The notes: generated from the letters alone by a model not told the origin. DNA of 64,000 bases from Leptodactylus fallax (GCA_947044405.1 CAMRHE010000168.1:2239001-2303000); one strand, 5' to 3'; counted from the first letter of the stretch, positions 10,109-20,788 are shown. Program-made: numbers and translations.

Positions 10109-10303
10109 TGTCAGATTCCTGGTGTATTTTTCTAATTTACCACCAGTGGCCGCTGTTTCTCTCACTCTGAACTATTGTGTTGCACTTCCACTCCTCACCA
10201 CTGGAGGCTGCTGTGTTATCCTAGGATTTGCCCTTAACCAAGATGGCTTGGCTTTCTTCTATATGGCCATTGGATTCCAGCCGTGAGTACTAGTATCGTA
10301 ACA
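10109..10303 (+). repeat. Gypsy 3' LTR, 195 bp with internal deletion
   Basis: It starts TGTCAGATTCCTGG directly after the purine tract and ends GTAACA next to the agctt duplication. Compared with the 5' LTR, bases equivalent to about 5880-6112 are missing or changed, so the LTRs differ in length by 211 bp. The deletion removes the likely promoter part. Confidence 0.8.
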
Positions 10304-10308
10304 AGCTT

Positions 10309-10960
10309 TGTCATTTGTGCCAACGTGCACTATGACCGCTGAATCCACACCAGCCCCACCCTGTAATCTATCAACCCAATTCGCGATGTGTCGAACTCGA
10401 GCACCAGGAAGCCAACACACCATTTGACGATCCTGGTCTTTGTGACAGATTGCCCTGTCTGTTCCCCTAATAATTGAATCCTCCACTACCAGCACCTGTC
10501 TAGTCTTCTCTGCACTCCTATCCCCCTTCTTACTGGAGCAGACATTCCCCTGGCTGTCAGAGGAAGTATCTTGCTGCAGCAGTCTTACCCCTGTACTAAC
10601 ATCCCCCTCATCTGCCAATTTAGCAAACTTGTTGGGGTGTGCCAGTTCAGGGACTAACCTCCCTGGCACTCTTCCCTCTACCCCGCTGCTTTCTAACTGT
10701 CACCCAGCTAGCTGCCTCATGTTCCTGCACCTCCATGCTACCACCCCCCTCTGCACTTAACCCAGAGAGTTCCTGTTCAGTGAGCAACAAACACCTTTCC
10801 AAGTTATCAATGGATCGCAGTCTTGCAATTTGCTCATTTAGATCCATGATCTGGGCTTCCAAATGTGCTTACATGTTGCACAACAGTATTCCCCCTCAAG
10901 CAACTGCTAAAGCAGAGAATACATGCTGCAAGATGTACACTGGACCGCATTGGTAAGAAT
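10309..10960 (-). pseudogene. CR1 ORF1, N-terminal zinc-binding, coiled-coil and SGNH blocks
   Basis: Reading from 10960 down, a cysteine pattern CTSC...YCCATC suggests a small zinc-binding module. It is followed from 10862 by a helical stretch (LNEQIARLRSIDNLERCLLL) that could form a coiled coil. A frame slip near 10665 leads to the esterase blocks: VVEDSIIR (GDSxxR-like nucleophile block, Gly changed to Glu) near 10490 and VIVHVGTND near 10330. The C-terminal block is at 5460-5742. CR1 ORF1 proteins are thought to bind nucleic acid or lipid during retrotransposition. Frameshifts and the gypsy insertion make this copy dead. Confidence 0.65.
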
Positions 10961-11091
10961 GGAGCACATCTTACCTAATGGCGATTATTACAGCAAAACA
11001 AAAAATACAAGTAAATAAGTACAATTCAAACAAAAAATGAAGGGTTTTTTTTGTGTTTTCTAAAGTCCCTGAATCTAAAGTCACTTAATCT

Positions 11092-11441
11092 TAAAGGGAT
11101 TCTATCATTAGAAAATGACCATGTTCGTGTAACAGACCACTGCAAAATGGCGGACGGAGCAGCATCGGATGCCAACGCAAGGCAGACGATCAGGAGAAGA
11201 TGCAGGGGGTGTAAAGAGAATGAACTAAGGGGCGGCGAGACGTGATGACGCGGGTGTGCTCAGAGCACAGGGGGAATGCCCCCTGTGCTCCCTGAGCTTA
11301 ATTTGCATATCGCAAGAACTGAATCTTTACAGAAACAGAGGGGAGAAGAGAATGGAAGGTAGGAGTAGAATAGCCTTTTAAAAGGCTATTCCAACGTGCC
11401 ATTACTTGAAAAGGTCATTTTCTAATGATAGAATCCCTTTA
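11092..11441. mobile_element. 350-bp MITE with 29-bp perfect terminal inverted repeats
   Basis: The ends taaagggattctatcattag + aaaatgacc (11092-11120) and its exact complement (11413-11441) enclose GC-rich, non-coding DNA. The outermost bases are TA on both sides, so a TA duplication as made by Tc1/mariner-type transposases is possible. The element sits inside the CR1 5' UTR. Confidence 0.7.
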
Positions 11442-11560
11442 TGTCACACTTAAACAAAAGCACACTTAGAATCAAAACACACTCGCAAGCTCACGCACTC
11501 GCTTTATAACTTAGCTTTTAAAGCTGCTCCAAGTTGCACAAAAAGCTGCAACTGATTCCT

Positions 11561-12180
11561 CTTGTTGGTGATGCTGGGGAAGGAGGATGGGGGGCTGGCG
11601 GTCCCACATATTCTCCATTATTATTGGGCAACCCACCTGAGATGTATCCCATTTTGGACAGCACCAGAGGCTTACACAAAGTGGGTAGAGATTGAAAAGC
11701 TATGGCTTGCTCCTATGCACCTGAACACTTTCTTGTGGTCCTGCTCCCCCCCCCCCCAGCCCTTATTTTGGGTTCTATCCTCTTTACCAGAGTGATGTGG
11801 ACTACTTGTAGTCAACTGTTTCCTCTTGCCTCCCAGAATTCCTCTATGATCTCCTTTCTGTACTTTCTGTAAAACCCGCTTCTCCGAAGGGACTGATGGC
11901 TGCCATTGTCCTCATTTGGTCTAGTACGGGCCTGTTTCGAATAGCAGATATGGTTGACCCCTTGACCCTGGAGCTCAGGCCCTTTGACTATTTCACCTGC
12001 ATCTTGAACCTTCCTAGGACTGAGCGGCTCCACTACCAGATAGCCCACCTTGCTTTCATTCTATTCGGTACCTTAAAGGTTTCCTCCCAAACGCATTGTA
12101 TGCCACTATCTATTAGCTCCTGTCCGGAGGGACAGGCCTCCCCTACCCATAGATATATGACCAGATGTAAGAAGCTGTAG
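11561..12180 (+). pseudogene. L1 ORF2 C-terminal fragment
   Basis: Right after the second copy of the CR1 target duplication the L1 frame resumes: GKEDGGLAVPHILHYYWATHLRC, which matches the conserved KGGLGLPxxxxYYxAxxL block near the end of L1 ORF2. Later frames are broken. The sequence runs on through an L1-like 3' UTR to an A-rich end at 12586. Confidence 0.7.
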
Positions 12181-12599
12181 GGTGACATCAAAGTCATCTA
12201 TGTGTATGACATTTAAGGAAACACTATATAAGCTCCTAATGCATTGGTATCACACCCCTGCTCTCTTACATTCTTCTGAATGTTTGTGCTGTTGTTCTGG
12301 AGTGTGCACTGGAAAACTTGACTGCGACTTTGAATAGCAGAATAGCGGCTTTCCAATCTATATGGACTCCGTGGGATACCGTCTGAATATTGTGGGGTCT
12401 CTGAGAGTCTCCCCTCCTACCCCCCTGACCTTCTTTCCCTTTTGTGGTATCCCTTAGTCTGTTGTTTTCTCATTTTTCTCAATTTACTATTGTCTATTGT
12501 TTATACGTTTATGATACAAGAAGTTCTTTGTACCTGTTTGTATTCTGTTTTATGAAAACTTTAATAAAAATAGCATTAAAAAAAAGTACCTCAAAAGAA

Positions 12600-13345
12600 T
12601 TTGGTGTTTAGTACGAGAATAGAATTTTTAAGCCTAAGAAAAATGAAAATGTAATACTATGCCCTGTCCTGTAATTCTTTTATGTTGTTTTATATAAACC
12701 ATTTTACCGTCTTGCTTCACTTTACTAAATGAATCACCCCATGATCTAAAGCTTTTATTCTGTCCCATTATTTTCAACTGGCTAACCCTTCTAACCAAGG
12801 CATAATTCTGTTATGAGCAAAGCTTCTCTTAGTCTTGTGTTTTGATTATCTAGTTTGCTGAGTATAGCTGCCCGCAAACATACACTGTATTGCACAAAAA
12901 ATGTGATTGCAATGAAACAAAGGCAAAGTGCACATGACATCAAGGTGAAAAGAATCAGCATCAATGCCTAAGCTCCCTTTGAACAGTGGAAAACAAAAAA
13001 AAATATCTGATCCCAGCAATGCCTCAGAACAAAATAATTGTTGTTCAAGAGTGGATTGCTCCTTGTTTAGTGTTCTTTGTTGAACCATGTTAATAATCCA
13101 ATGACGTGGCCAGAGATGATTAATTGTAATTTTGATTGATTTTTGCAATGCGAAGTAATAAATTATAAATGCTATTGAGTTGTGAAAACAGCAACCACTG
13201 AACAATTTCCATTAACTTATGAAACATATTGTTGAGAGGCTATAGTAAGCAGTAGGAACTGAGCATGACCTGCTGTATGTAACAGTCACTATTAAATGGA
13301 GCTCCTACCTTACTGTAAATAATTTTTTTTCTGCTTTAGTCTGAA
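12600..13345. other. No recognisable feature
   Basis: The stretch is AT-rich and unique within the window. It has one open stretch of 119 codons on the minus strand (12846-13205) whose composition and sequence resemble no family I know. I see no repeat structure. Confidence 0.5.
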
Positions 13346-13690
13346 ATCACAGATACGGGTACATTTACTTAAAGTTAGGCAGTGTAAAATTAGACTAGAC
13401 TAAGTGAAAATGCACCAGATTTACCACAGTGGCTAATGCAGGTCTAGTCTAAGTTTATATTACCTATTAGTTGGCTTACTTTGGGCCAGAATTTTTCTTC
13501 CACTGGGTGTATTTTGGTACATTTTAGCAATGCTTCTTCCCACTAAGCCACACCAGTTTTCCATAAAGCCACACCCCTTTTTGAACTAGCCAATAAAATT
13601 TGGCCTAAAACTAGATGTGTCAAAATACATCAATTTACATCAGGTATGAGTTGCAACCACTATAGTAATTGTGCCCCATAGGCATTCAGT
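13346..13690 (+). repeat. Dispersed repeat, copy 1 of a family shared with 15.3 kb
   Basis: The blocks 'atttaccacagtggctaatgc', 'tattagttggcttactttg', 'gccagaattttt' and 'aagccacacccctttt' recur in the same order at 15270-15590 with many differences. This shows an old dispersed repeat. It has no coding capacity. I cannot tell whether it is a SINE or a MITE. Confidence 0.5.
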
Positions 13691-14239
13691 GGCATATTTA
13701 TATGCAGTTTTTAGAGACAAATCCAGTTCCAGTTTGGATGTGTTTGGTTCCAACGAATCTTGTGAGATTCACTCAGCATATGATCACTTCTGTTAAAACT
13801 GCCTCTCCTACTGCACTTGCCAACCTCTGTGGGGTGCCTCACTGGTGAGGTCCATCTCAAAGAAGTTCTAGACAATCCACTGTCTGCTAAATATCATCAG
13901 CTTTCTTCTGTCCTGTCTTCTGAAATGTACTGTATTCTTGTACATAAACTGTGAAGGAGAAAGGAGAATCAGTTGGGTCAAATTATAACATATGTGAAAT
14001 GTGTGGTTGCCCAGGGCCCAAGGCTGTAAGGGAGCTCAGCAGCAATTGCACATTTGCCTCATTATAGTCTGTCCTTGTAATCAACTGTATCGGCACCCAC
14101 TGATACAGTTGATTACTGTGGCAGGGCACAGGAGTCTGCTGGAGGTGAGAATGTGTTACCCTTTCTCTGGCTACTCTAAATCTCTGCTTTAGCTACATAA
14201 CTTTTTTGTGTATTTTAATGTTCTACTGGATATAGGAGA
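13691..14239. other. No recognisable feature
   Basis: I see no coding, repeat or RNA signal. A short palindromic pair (tgtatcggcacccactgatacagttgatta near 14085-14115) is the only structure. Confidence 0.4.
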
Positions 14240-14292
14240 CAAATTAAATATACACTTAGCTTACCTGCTGGGCTTGCCAGAAGGTAACAGCC

Positions 14293-14326
<34 letters not shown>

Positions 14327-14410
14327 AGGAAGCAAGGGACCACTGGGCCCCGTAAGGTCACGGGCCTTGTGGCAGCTGCCATGGCTGCTACGGCAGTACT
14401 TACACCACTG
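14240..14410 (+). repeat. Truncated right end of a hAT-type non-autonomous element
   Basis: The order ttacctgctgg - hairpin partner ggtaacagcc - long A run (about 14297-14324) - cactgggccccg...ccttgtggcagctg - tacttacaccactg matches the right third of the element at 42095-43223. The terminus ccactg at 14405-14410 equals its right end. The left part is missing. Confidence 0.55.
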
Positions 14411-15269
14411 GTGTTCTACCCAGTTTTCTCCCGCTAATATCCCCATTATAGATGCAACACTTTTTACATTTTTCTCTGTGGCAGGGGGCATGTACAATAA
14501 GGAACAGTCTTATAGCAAACAAATAGTTAAAAAAAGCCCAAGTAAACATATAGGAGATCCAGAAACACTGAACTGCAATTATAGGGCAAATATATACAGG
14601 GATAATGTAATTAAAAAGATCCCTGACACAGGAAAAGAGCAATCTATGTGCACAATCAGGAAAACTTCTTGCTGTCTGTGAATAATATCCCAACTGTAAC
14701 AGCACAAACAGCCAGACTTTGTAGAGTTTTTTTCTTACATTATAAGCTGTGAAATGTGCAAAATGTTGAATCCAGTGCACAGAAAAAACTGTTTGCTGTG
14801 AGGAGAATCAGACCCTCCCCTCTGCATTCACTGTTTGAAGAGAGAGCAGACCTTCCTCCTCCATTCACTGTGAAGCCGTCTTACATCTATGGACGGGACT
14901 TCCCTAGGAAGAGGGATTGAACTGCAAATTAGCTAGAAAAGAGACTCTGAGTGGCAGTAATTTTAGAGAGGTTTTTCAGGCAGAAACAATTTTAGTTATA
15001 GTGTATTAGATTTGGGTCCAGAATCATGTTCTCTATTAAATGTCAGAATCATGTTCTCTATTAAATTAAGATGTCTGAAGATGCAATGACCAATTAACAG
15101 CAGTTTAAATTTAGAAGAGGATTTTATGCTTCCTAGGTTGTGCTAGAAGAATTTCTTTAGATTGTCAACTATTTGCCCTGGAAGTCAGTGGAGTTCTGTG
15201 CACCCTAGAAGCGTTATTAGTGCCTGTCAACTAAATTTAACTAGATATTTCACCAGCACAGTTTTGTTT
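14411..15269. other. No recognisable feature
   Basis: This is non-repetitive sequence without a convincing reading frame. A short direct duplication (gtcagaatcatgttctctattaaat, near 15016-15065) is visible. Confidence 0.4.
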
Positions 15270-15590
15270 TTTGTTAGTCATAAAATGCGTCATATTTATC
15301 ACAGTAGCTGATGCTGAATGATAAATATGGTGCAACGTTATAAGTGTATGCCACCCATCAGTTGCCTTAATTTGAGCTAGAATTTTGTGCTAGCATTTTG
15401 GCGCCATTCCTAAGCCCTACCCCCTTTTGCCGAGACTGACTTTTCCTGACATGCCACACCTCCTTGTCAAGCACAGCATAAAAAGTGCCTACATCACATT
15501 CTAACTGTTCTACAAAGCATGTAGGTGCAAATTAAGTTGGAATTCTGGTGCATTTAGCTTTTTAAATCTCTCCAAAGTGTATTAGCCTCT
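15270..15590 (+). repeat. Dispersed repeat, copy 2 of the 13.35-kb family
   Basis: It aligns by eye to 13346-13690 through 'tttatcacagtagctgatgc', 'catcagttgccttaatttgagc', 'agaattttgtgc' and 'ccacacctcctt'. The two copies have the same orientation. Confidence 0.45.
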
Positions 15591-15900
15591 GTTCAAATGG
15601 GTCTTTTTAGAGGGTTCCAGTAATTTTTATAGCAAGAGTAGTGTTGTTTGAAGCACCATCCTAGATGTTGAAAATAGGTGAAACCTGTCAAAATTGTCCA
15701 AAATTTGGTTTTAAAAGATGAATGGTAGCCATTAGAGATGAGCGAATCAAAGCTGATGAAGTGGAATTCGATCCGAATTTCAGGAAAACTTTGATTCGCC
15801 TTGATTACAGATTTCCTCATGCATCAATGTATTGAATCAGATTTTTTTCATAAAATGGCTGCTGCATATGTTAGGACAAGGGGCAAGGGACTCTGGGAAC

Positions 15901-16687
15901 CAGGGGTGTAACTACCGGGGTAGCAGCAGTAACCCCTGATGCGTTTTTTTTTTTTTTTTTAATAGGCCATTACCTGCTGGTGTAACCCCAGCGTCACGAC
16001 GCCGGCCTGGCTCACACGAGATCTGGTCCAACATTGAAGATGGCCGACGTAGCGGGGAGTGCACCGGAGCCAGGGAGAGGTAGGTAACATTGTTTTTTGT
16101 TTGCTTGTATTCTCCCCTGGGTCTCCGATCATTATATTCTGGGGTCTGAAAAGACCCCAGAGTATAATAATTGTTCATGGGTGGTCCACAATGGGGCATA
16201 ATAGTGTGTGCAGGGGCCACTATGGGACATAATACTGTGTGGAGGGGCCACTATGGGGCATAATACTGTATGGAGGATCCACTATGGGGCATAATACTGT
16301 GTGCAGGGGTCACTATGGGAAATTATACTGTGTGCAGGGGCCACTATGGGGCATAATACTGTGTGCAGGGGCCACTATGGTGCATAATACTGTGTGCCGG
16401 GGCCACTATGGGACATAATACTGTGTGCAGGGGCCACTATGGCACATAATACTGCGTGCAGGGGCCACTATGGAGCATAATACTGTGTGCAGGGACCACT
16501 ATAGGGCATAATAGTGTGTGTAGGGGCCACTATGGCACATAATAGTGTGCGCAGAAATGCGGTTTGTGCAGGGGGGTAGGGTCGGTTGGCGGGGGGCGGT
16601 CCGAGGGGGTTGGGGGTGGCGGTTCCGGGGGGGGGGCCCATGTCAAATGTTCGCCTTGGGACCCAGCCATTCCTAGTTACGTTACTG
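15901..16687 (-). mobile_element. Non-autonomous hAT element with perfect 8-bp target duplication
   Basis: The ends are CAGGGGTGTAACTA on the left and the complement of CAGTAACGTAACTAGG on the right, a hAT-style terminal inverted repeat. The duplicated target ctgggaac is present at 15893-15900 and 16688-16695, the 8-bp length being diagnostic of hAT transposition. Inside are a T run, a foldback segment with ggggtctgaaaagacccc near 16141-16159, and a minisatellite (16190-16560). It has no coding capacity, so it would have needed a transposase in trans. Confidence 0.85.
16190..16560. repeat. ~33-bp minisatellite inside the hAT element
   Basis: About 11 copies of a unit around 'tgtgtgcaggggccactatg' + 'gggcataatac' lie head to tail with single-base differences. 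The complement of the same unit forms arrays at 1-170, 17740-18120 and 42180-42370. Confidence 0.85.
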
Positions 16688-17739
16688 CTGGGAACGAGGA
16701 ATCACCCACAATGCCATGCGCGCAGCTAATCAGCAGCCAGACAGCCCTGTGATGTCACAGCCAGTAGTGAACCTAGCCTCTTTGCTGCCTGAGGCGGACT
16801 ATAGAAAGACGCCCCCCCCCCAAAAAAAAAAAAAAAAAAAAAAAAACTGAGTTTCATGCTACTAGTTTAACACACTGTTATCGTCCCACAATATACACAA
16901 TACACAAAGTTATAAAACAGTTTTTAAGAATTCTTCTTCCTGTATTACTTCAGTATCAGATCAACAACACGGCATTAACAATGAAAGTAACTTCACACAT
17001 CTTCTGCTTGGTGGATAGACGAGCCCACGTGGTCCCCATTCTCTATAATAGGAGCCCCGCAGATAGCTGAGTACTGAACTTCGGCTATCTTTGGCACTCC
17101 CATTAAAGTGAATGAGAGCCACACGGGTTCGTCCATCCACCAAGTGACACACCTATATATATGGCTGCAGCCAGGCTGGATTCCCACCTAGTGGGGGGAA
17201 AAAACCCAATTCTCAGGCTCAGTGGGGGTCTCAGCAGACAGACCCCCATCAATCAGGTATTTATCCTCTATCATTTAGGTGAATACAGGGCAGTAACATT
17301 TTGTGACTTACAGGTGACGACTCTGACTAATCGGTCACATTTCCCTTCTTTTCCCTCTGGACCGCCATGACCACTTCTTCCAGCTGTGACTTGTCTCTGT
17401 AAAGTTTGCAACACAGACATCTTTGGCTCCTCACTTTTCCAGGCATCCAACCCACATTGTCCTCACCTACACAAAGCCCCCATTCTGCTGCTACCCCCAA
17501 TTATAAAATATATGATATAACCCCCCATAATGAATAATACCCCCAAGTGCATCGTTATATTAATAATGTCCGTGTGTACCCTGTATAAATAGTGCCCCTT
17601 ATTAATAATACCCCAGGTGTTAACTAATTAAAAAGTTTTCCAGGTCATTAATAAACTAATCAGTGGGGTTCAAAAACACAGGAACCCCACTGATCAGCTG
17701 TTTGAATGGTACCTGTGTAAGCGCCATAGCCCATGTTTA

Positions 17740-18120
17740 TAGCACCCCATTTACACACACTATAATGTTCCACAGCAGCCCCTGCACACAGTATTATGGC
17801 CCGCAGCGGCCCCTGCACACTGTATTATGCCTCGCAGCGGCCCCTGCACACGGTATTATGCTCCATAGTGGCCCCTGCACACGGTATTATGCCCCGCATT
17901 GGTCACTGCACACGGTATTATGTTCCACAGCAACTCCTGCACACAGTTTTATGCCCCATATTGGCCCCTGCACACGGTATTATGCTCCACAGTGGCCCCA
18001 GCACACAGTATTATGCTCCATAGTGGCCCCTGCACTGGTATTATGCTCTATAGTGGCCCTTGCACTGGTATTATGCTCTACAGTGGTCCCTGCACAGGGT
18101 ATTATGCCCCATAGTGGACC
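17740..18120. repeat. ~33-bp minisatellite, second array
   Basis: About 11-12 units of 'cccctgcacacggtattatg' + 'ccccatagtgg' in tandem. It is the complement of the unit at 16190-16560. All forward frames read through most of the array, which explains several open stretches here that are not genes. Confidence 0.85.
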
Positions 18121-18450
18121 ACCCATGAACTATTATTATACTCTGGGGTCTTTTCAGACCCCAGAGTATAATGATTGGAGACCCAGGGGAGAATACAAAC
18201 ATAAAAACCAGAGTTACTTACAAATCCTGGACACCGGTGCACTCCTTGCAGCTTTCGGCCTTGTTTAATTGCGCACACACGTCACGTGATCAGGCCAGTG
18301 ACGCGACCTGATGACGTCACCAGAGGCCTCAAGCCTGTTCGGAGTTACATCGGATCGCAGGAGGTGAGTAACATTGGTTTTTATGTTCCCTCACCAATCC
18401 TAGGCCTCCGATTATTATACTCCGGGGTCTGAATAGACCCCGGAGTATAA
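18121..18450. repeat. Foldback segment
   Basis: The palindrome gggtcttttcagaccccaga (about 18146-18165) opens the segment and ccggggtctgaatagacccc (about 18422-18441) closes it. Between them 'ggagaatacaaacataaaaa..agagttactta' is answered by 'aggtgagtaacattggtttttatgttccctcacc', giving long complementary arms. Confidence 0.7.
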
Positions 18451-18905
18451 TAATAGTAGTATTTGCAGCCCGCGGTCTCACTTACTGATGCCCGCGGCCG
18501 CTCACAGCGGCATCCGCTTCCCTTTCTGCGGCCCATAGCAGAAGGGGAAGCGGGGGCGGCCACGAGCAGACGCGGGGTAGGTAAATAAATAGGCCCTGAC
18601 CTGCCGGGGATACTCCAACAGTTTACGGCCTATTTATATATATAAAAAAAAGTTATACTCACCTGCGATGCCTTGATGCAGCCGCCGCCGCGTGATGACG
18701 TAATTGTTTTGCTGCCTGCGCTGAGATGCGACGTCTTGTAAACCAGCCCAGGACAGGCCCCGCTCAGCTGTGTTTTTTTTTTTTTTTTAAAGCGGCCTGT
18801 CCTGGGCTGCTTTACATTAAATAGTAAAAATGCCGTTCCCCGGACAGTGCCGCCTGAGGCGGCCGCCTCAATTCGCCTCATTAGCGGTGCGCCCCTGGTC
18901 ACAGC

Positions 18906-18916
18906 CCTATAAATAC
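18906..18916 (+). promoter_or_regulatory. Possible TATA box of the hAT element
   Basis: After removal of the insert at 16762-18897 the sequence reads gtgatgtcacagccctataaatacc, with a TATAAATA box preceded by a CRE-like tgatgtcac. It lies upstream of the BED-finger coding region, which fits a polymerase II promoter. Function is inferred. Confidence 0.35.
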
Positions 18917-19299
18917 CCTCTGCCATTTTAGGTTAAGTCATTTCACATTGTACTTAGTGCAGGGAGAGACGTCAACAGGTGCTAGGGAAAGTGGTAGAAA
19001 ACAATTCAAAACCGCTAGAAGTTCAGGGAAAGAGCCTTAGAAGTGTAGGGAAAGGATAGTTAGGAATTTACAGAAGAGTACTGAAGCAGAACAGGGTTCA
19101 TTTGGGGTGGTTGTAGCATCGGTAATAGCAACAATCGTACTACACATTGCAGCACTCACTGCCATTATACTGCTTCTCATTGCAGGTTTGCAATAGAGCA
19201 TACCTGTGTGTTCAAGGTAGAACATTACAAGCCCTTTGCAGTGCATTAGTGCAAAAAAAAACCCAGAATTCTTATACAGTATTCTGTTATAATGCCTTT

Positions 19300-20545
19300 T
19301 TAACCATTCTCTGAGCCATATGAGGTCTTAATGTTTGTGGGACAAATTTTTTTTCATGGTGCTGCCATTTATTATTCTGTACAATGTACTGGGAAGCTGG
19401 AAAAAAATTCAGAATGGGGTGGATTTGAAGAAAAAGTGCATTTGTGCGACTTTCTTATGGGCTTCGTTTTTACGGCGTTCGGTCTACAGCCAAAATGACA
19501 TGTTATCTGTATTCTATGTTCGGTACGATTCCGGGGATATCAAATTTATATGGTTTTATTTACATTTTAACACCTTAACAAAAATCCAAAACTGTGCAAA
19601 AATATATATTTTTTAAAAGTCGCTATATGCTGACACCCGTAACTTTTTTATACTTCCGTGTACGGGGATGTATAGGGCGTCTTTTTTTGCAGGACCAGGT
19701 GTAATTTTTAGTTATACCATTTTGGGGAATTCCTGTTGCTTTGATCACTTTTTATTAAAATTTTTATCGGAGGCGGTTTGGCACTTTTGATTTTTTTTTC
19801 CCGCTACTGCGTTTACCGTACGGGAAAAATACTTTTATAGCTTTGTAGACTGGGCGTTTTTGGACACAGGCATACCTAATGTGTATGTGTTTCACAGTAT
19901 TAAAGTACTTTTATATGTGTTCTAGGGAAAGGGGGGTGATTTGAACTTGTAATATTTTTTTTATTTTTTTTATATTATTTTTATATTATTTTTTATATTA
20001 TTTTTACTGGGGATTTGATCACTAATGCAATGCATTACAATGCTAATGCATTGCAAAAAAATGGCACTTCTATTGCAGGCTACATACAGTAGAGTAGCCT
20101 GCAATAGAAGTTAATGAAAGACAGGCTTGGGAGCCTTCACAAGGTTCCCGGCTGTCATAGCAACGGGACGCCGACCCCGGAGCTTGCTCCAGGTGCCGGA
20201 GATCCCCGGCAAAATGCAGTGCCCGCGTGCCGCCGGTAAAATGGCGCCTCGATCGACAGAGGGGTTAGCGACGCATTGGTTAAAAACCCATTCATGTGAA
20301 CAGGTTTTTTAAAGCAATGCGCAGGTGTGCGCTTACACCCTCTGCGCTGCAAATCCTTTTTTTTCGTGGGAAACAAAGTCGGACATGCAGGACTTCGTGT
20401 CCGACGAAAAAAAACGGCTTAGCAGCGCAGAGGGTGTAGGCGCACCAATGCATCGCTAACCTGTCGGTATCCGATGCCTATCCTGTTTCTTGAAATTTTC
20501 ACTCGGATTGGCAGCGGACGGACTCAAGCGCAGGTGTGAACCCAC
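19300..20545. repeat. Dispersed non-coding repeat inserted in the hAT leader
   Basis: The leader sequence 'attcttatacagtattctgttataatgcctttttaa' breaks off near 19302 and is echoed near 20630-20665. The section at 19345-19420 (gctgccatttattattctgtacaatgtactgggaagctgg) recurs as its complement at 43400-43520. Near its right end an inverted pair (caccctctgcgctgc at 20336, gcagcgcagagggtg at 20424) forms a hairpin. There is a long T/AT-rich tract at 19940-20010. No coding capacity. Confidence 0.5.
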
Positions 20546-20788
20546 CCTTATTCGCCATTCTCTTCAAAGTATAAAATTACAGGCCATTTTGCAGTACGGT
20601 AGTGTCAAAAAAAAACATAATTCTTATACAGTAATCTCTGCAGTAATCTGTTATAACGCCTTTTTAAAGGCGTTTATTAGTGGTGAAACAAATAAGGGGC
20701 TTATTCGCCGTTCTCTTGAAAGTATAAAATTACAGGCCATTTTGCCCTGTATTGCTTTACTTTTCAATTACTTTTTTGATCTAACAGT

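Larger units (their letters stand above)
5743..10303 (+). mobile_element. Ty3/gypsy LTR retrotransposon (chromovirus type), defective
   Basis: Two LTRs beginning TGTCAG and ending GTAACA enclose gag and pol remains. A perfect 5-bp target duplication, agctt, is at 5738-5742 and 10304-10308, and the CR1 ORF1 sequence is continuous when the element is removed. A purine tract (gaaggaggga, 10095-10104) precedes the 3' LTR. The order is gag start, foreign insert, RT end plus RNase H, integrase, chromodomain remnant, as in chromoviruses. The region from mid-gag to the RT palm is missing and is replaced by about 1.5 kb of other repeats (6449-7959). Confidence 0.85.
2826..11547 (-). mobile_element. 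CR1-clade LINE, interrupted by a gypsy element and a MITE
   Basis: On the minus strand the element runs from a 5' end near 11547 to a 3' end at 2826. The flanks carry an imperfect duplication: gcaaccggattcct at 2812-2825 and gcaactgattcct at 11548-11560. The L1 frame resumes after the second copy. The 3' UTR (about 2826-3080) has the ending typical of amphibian CR1 copies, with 'ggttggacttgatggac' on the minus strand. ORF1 is split between 10309-10960 and 5460-5742 by the gypsy element; ORF2 occupies about 3100-5436. A MITE (11092-11441) lies in the 5' UTR, and a stretch of about 200 bp near 3480-3682 is foreign. Without inserts about 3.6 kb remain, so it started near full length and has since lost internal blocks. 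Confidence 0.75.
966..12586 (+). mobile_element. 5'-truncated L1-type LINE, split by nested insertions
   Basis: An 11-bp target-site duplication (tacctcaaaag) lies at 955-965 and again at 12587-12597, right after an A-rich tail that follows aataaaaatagcatta. Between them the L1 sequence survives in three pieces: 966-1263, 2493-2825 and 11561-12586. The first two are separated by a Penelope-like insert and the last two by a CR1 element. Removing the inserts gives roughly 1.65 kb of L1 covering the second half of ORF2 and the 3' UTR, a normal 5'-truncated retrotransposition product. The L1 is the oldest member of this nest. The duplication and the matching frames on both sides make the boundaries firm; the exact subfamily is not determined. 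Confidence 0.8.
16762..18897. mobile_element. 2.1-kb hAT-type composite element with perfect 8-bp duplication
   Basis: The left end CAGTAGTGAACCTAGCC (16762) and right end, complement of CAGGGGCGCACCGC (ending 18897), form an imperfect terminal inverted repeat. Both are followed inward by gcctgaggcgg. The target gtcacagc is at 16754-16761 and 18898-18905. The interior has an A run (about 16820-16846), AT-rich single-copy-like DNA, a minisatellite (17740-18120), a foldback (18121-18450) and a GC-rich section with a T run (about 18772-18788). The minisatellite-foldback part looks like a different hAT-type family nested inside. No transposase is encoded. Confidence 0.75.

Noticed and set aside
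12846..13205. 119-codon minus-strand open frame as a host gene
   Set aside because: No known domain, no splice context and no conserved neighbour; length is within chance for AT-rich DNA.
16190..18120. CRISPR-like array of regularly spaced repeats
   Set aside because: The units are contiguous with no unique spacers, and the setting is a vertebrate hAT element. They are minisatellites.
17663..18268. 201-codon open frame at 17.7-18.3 kb
   Set aside because: It is a translation of the 33-bp minisatellite and foldback; overlapping frames are open for the same reason.
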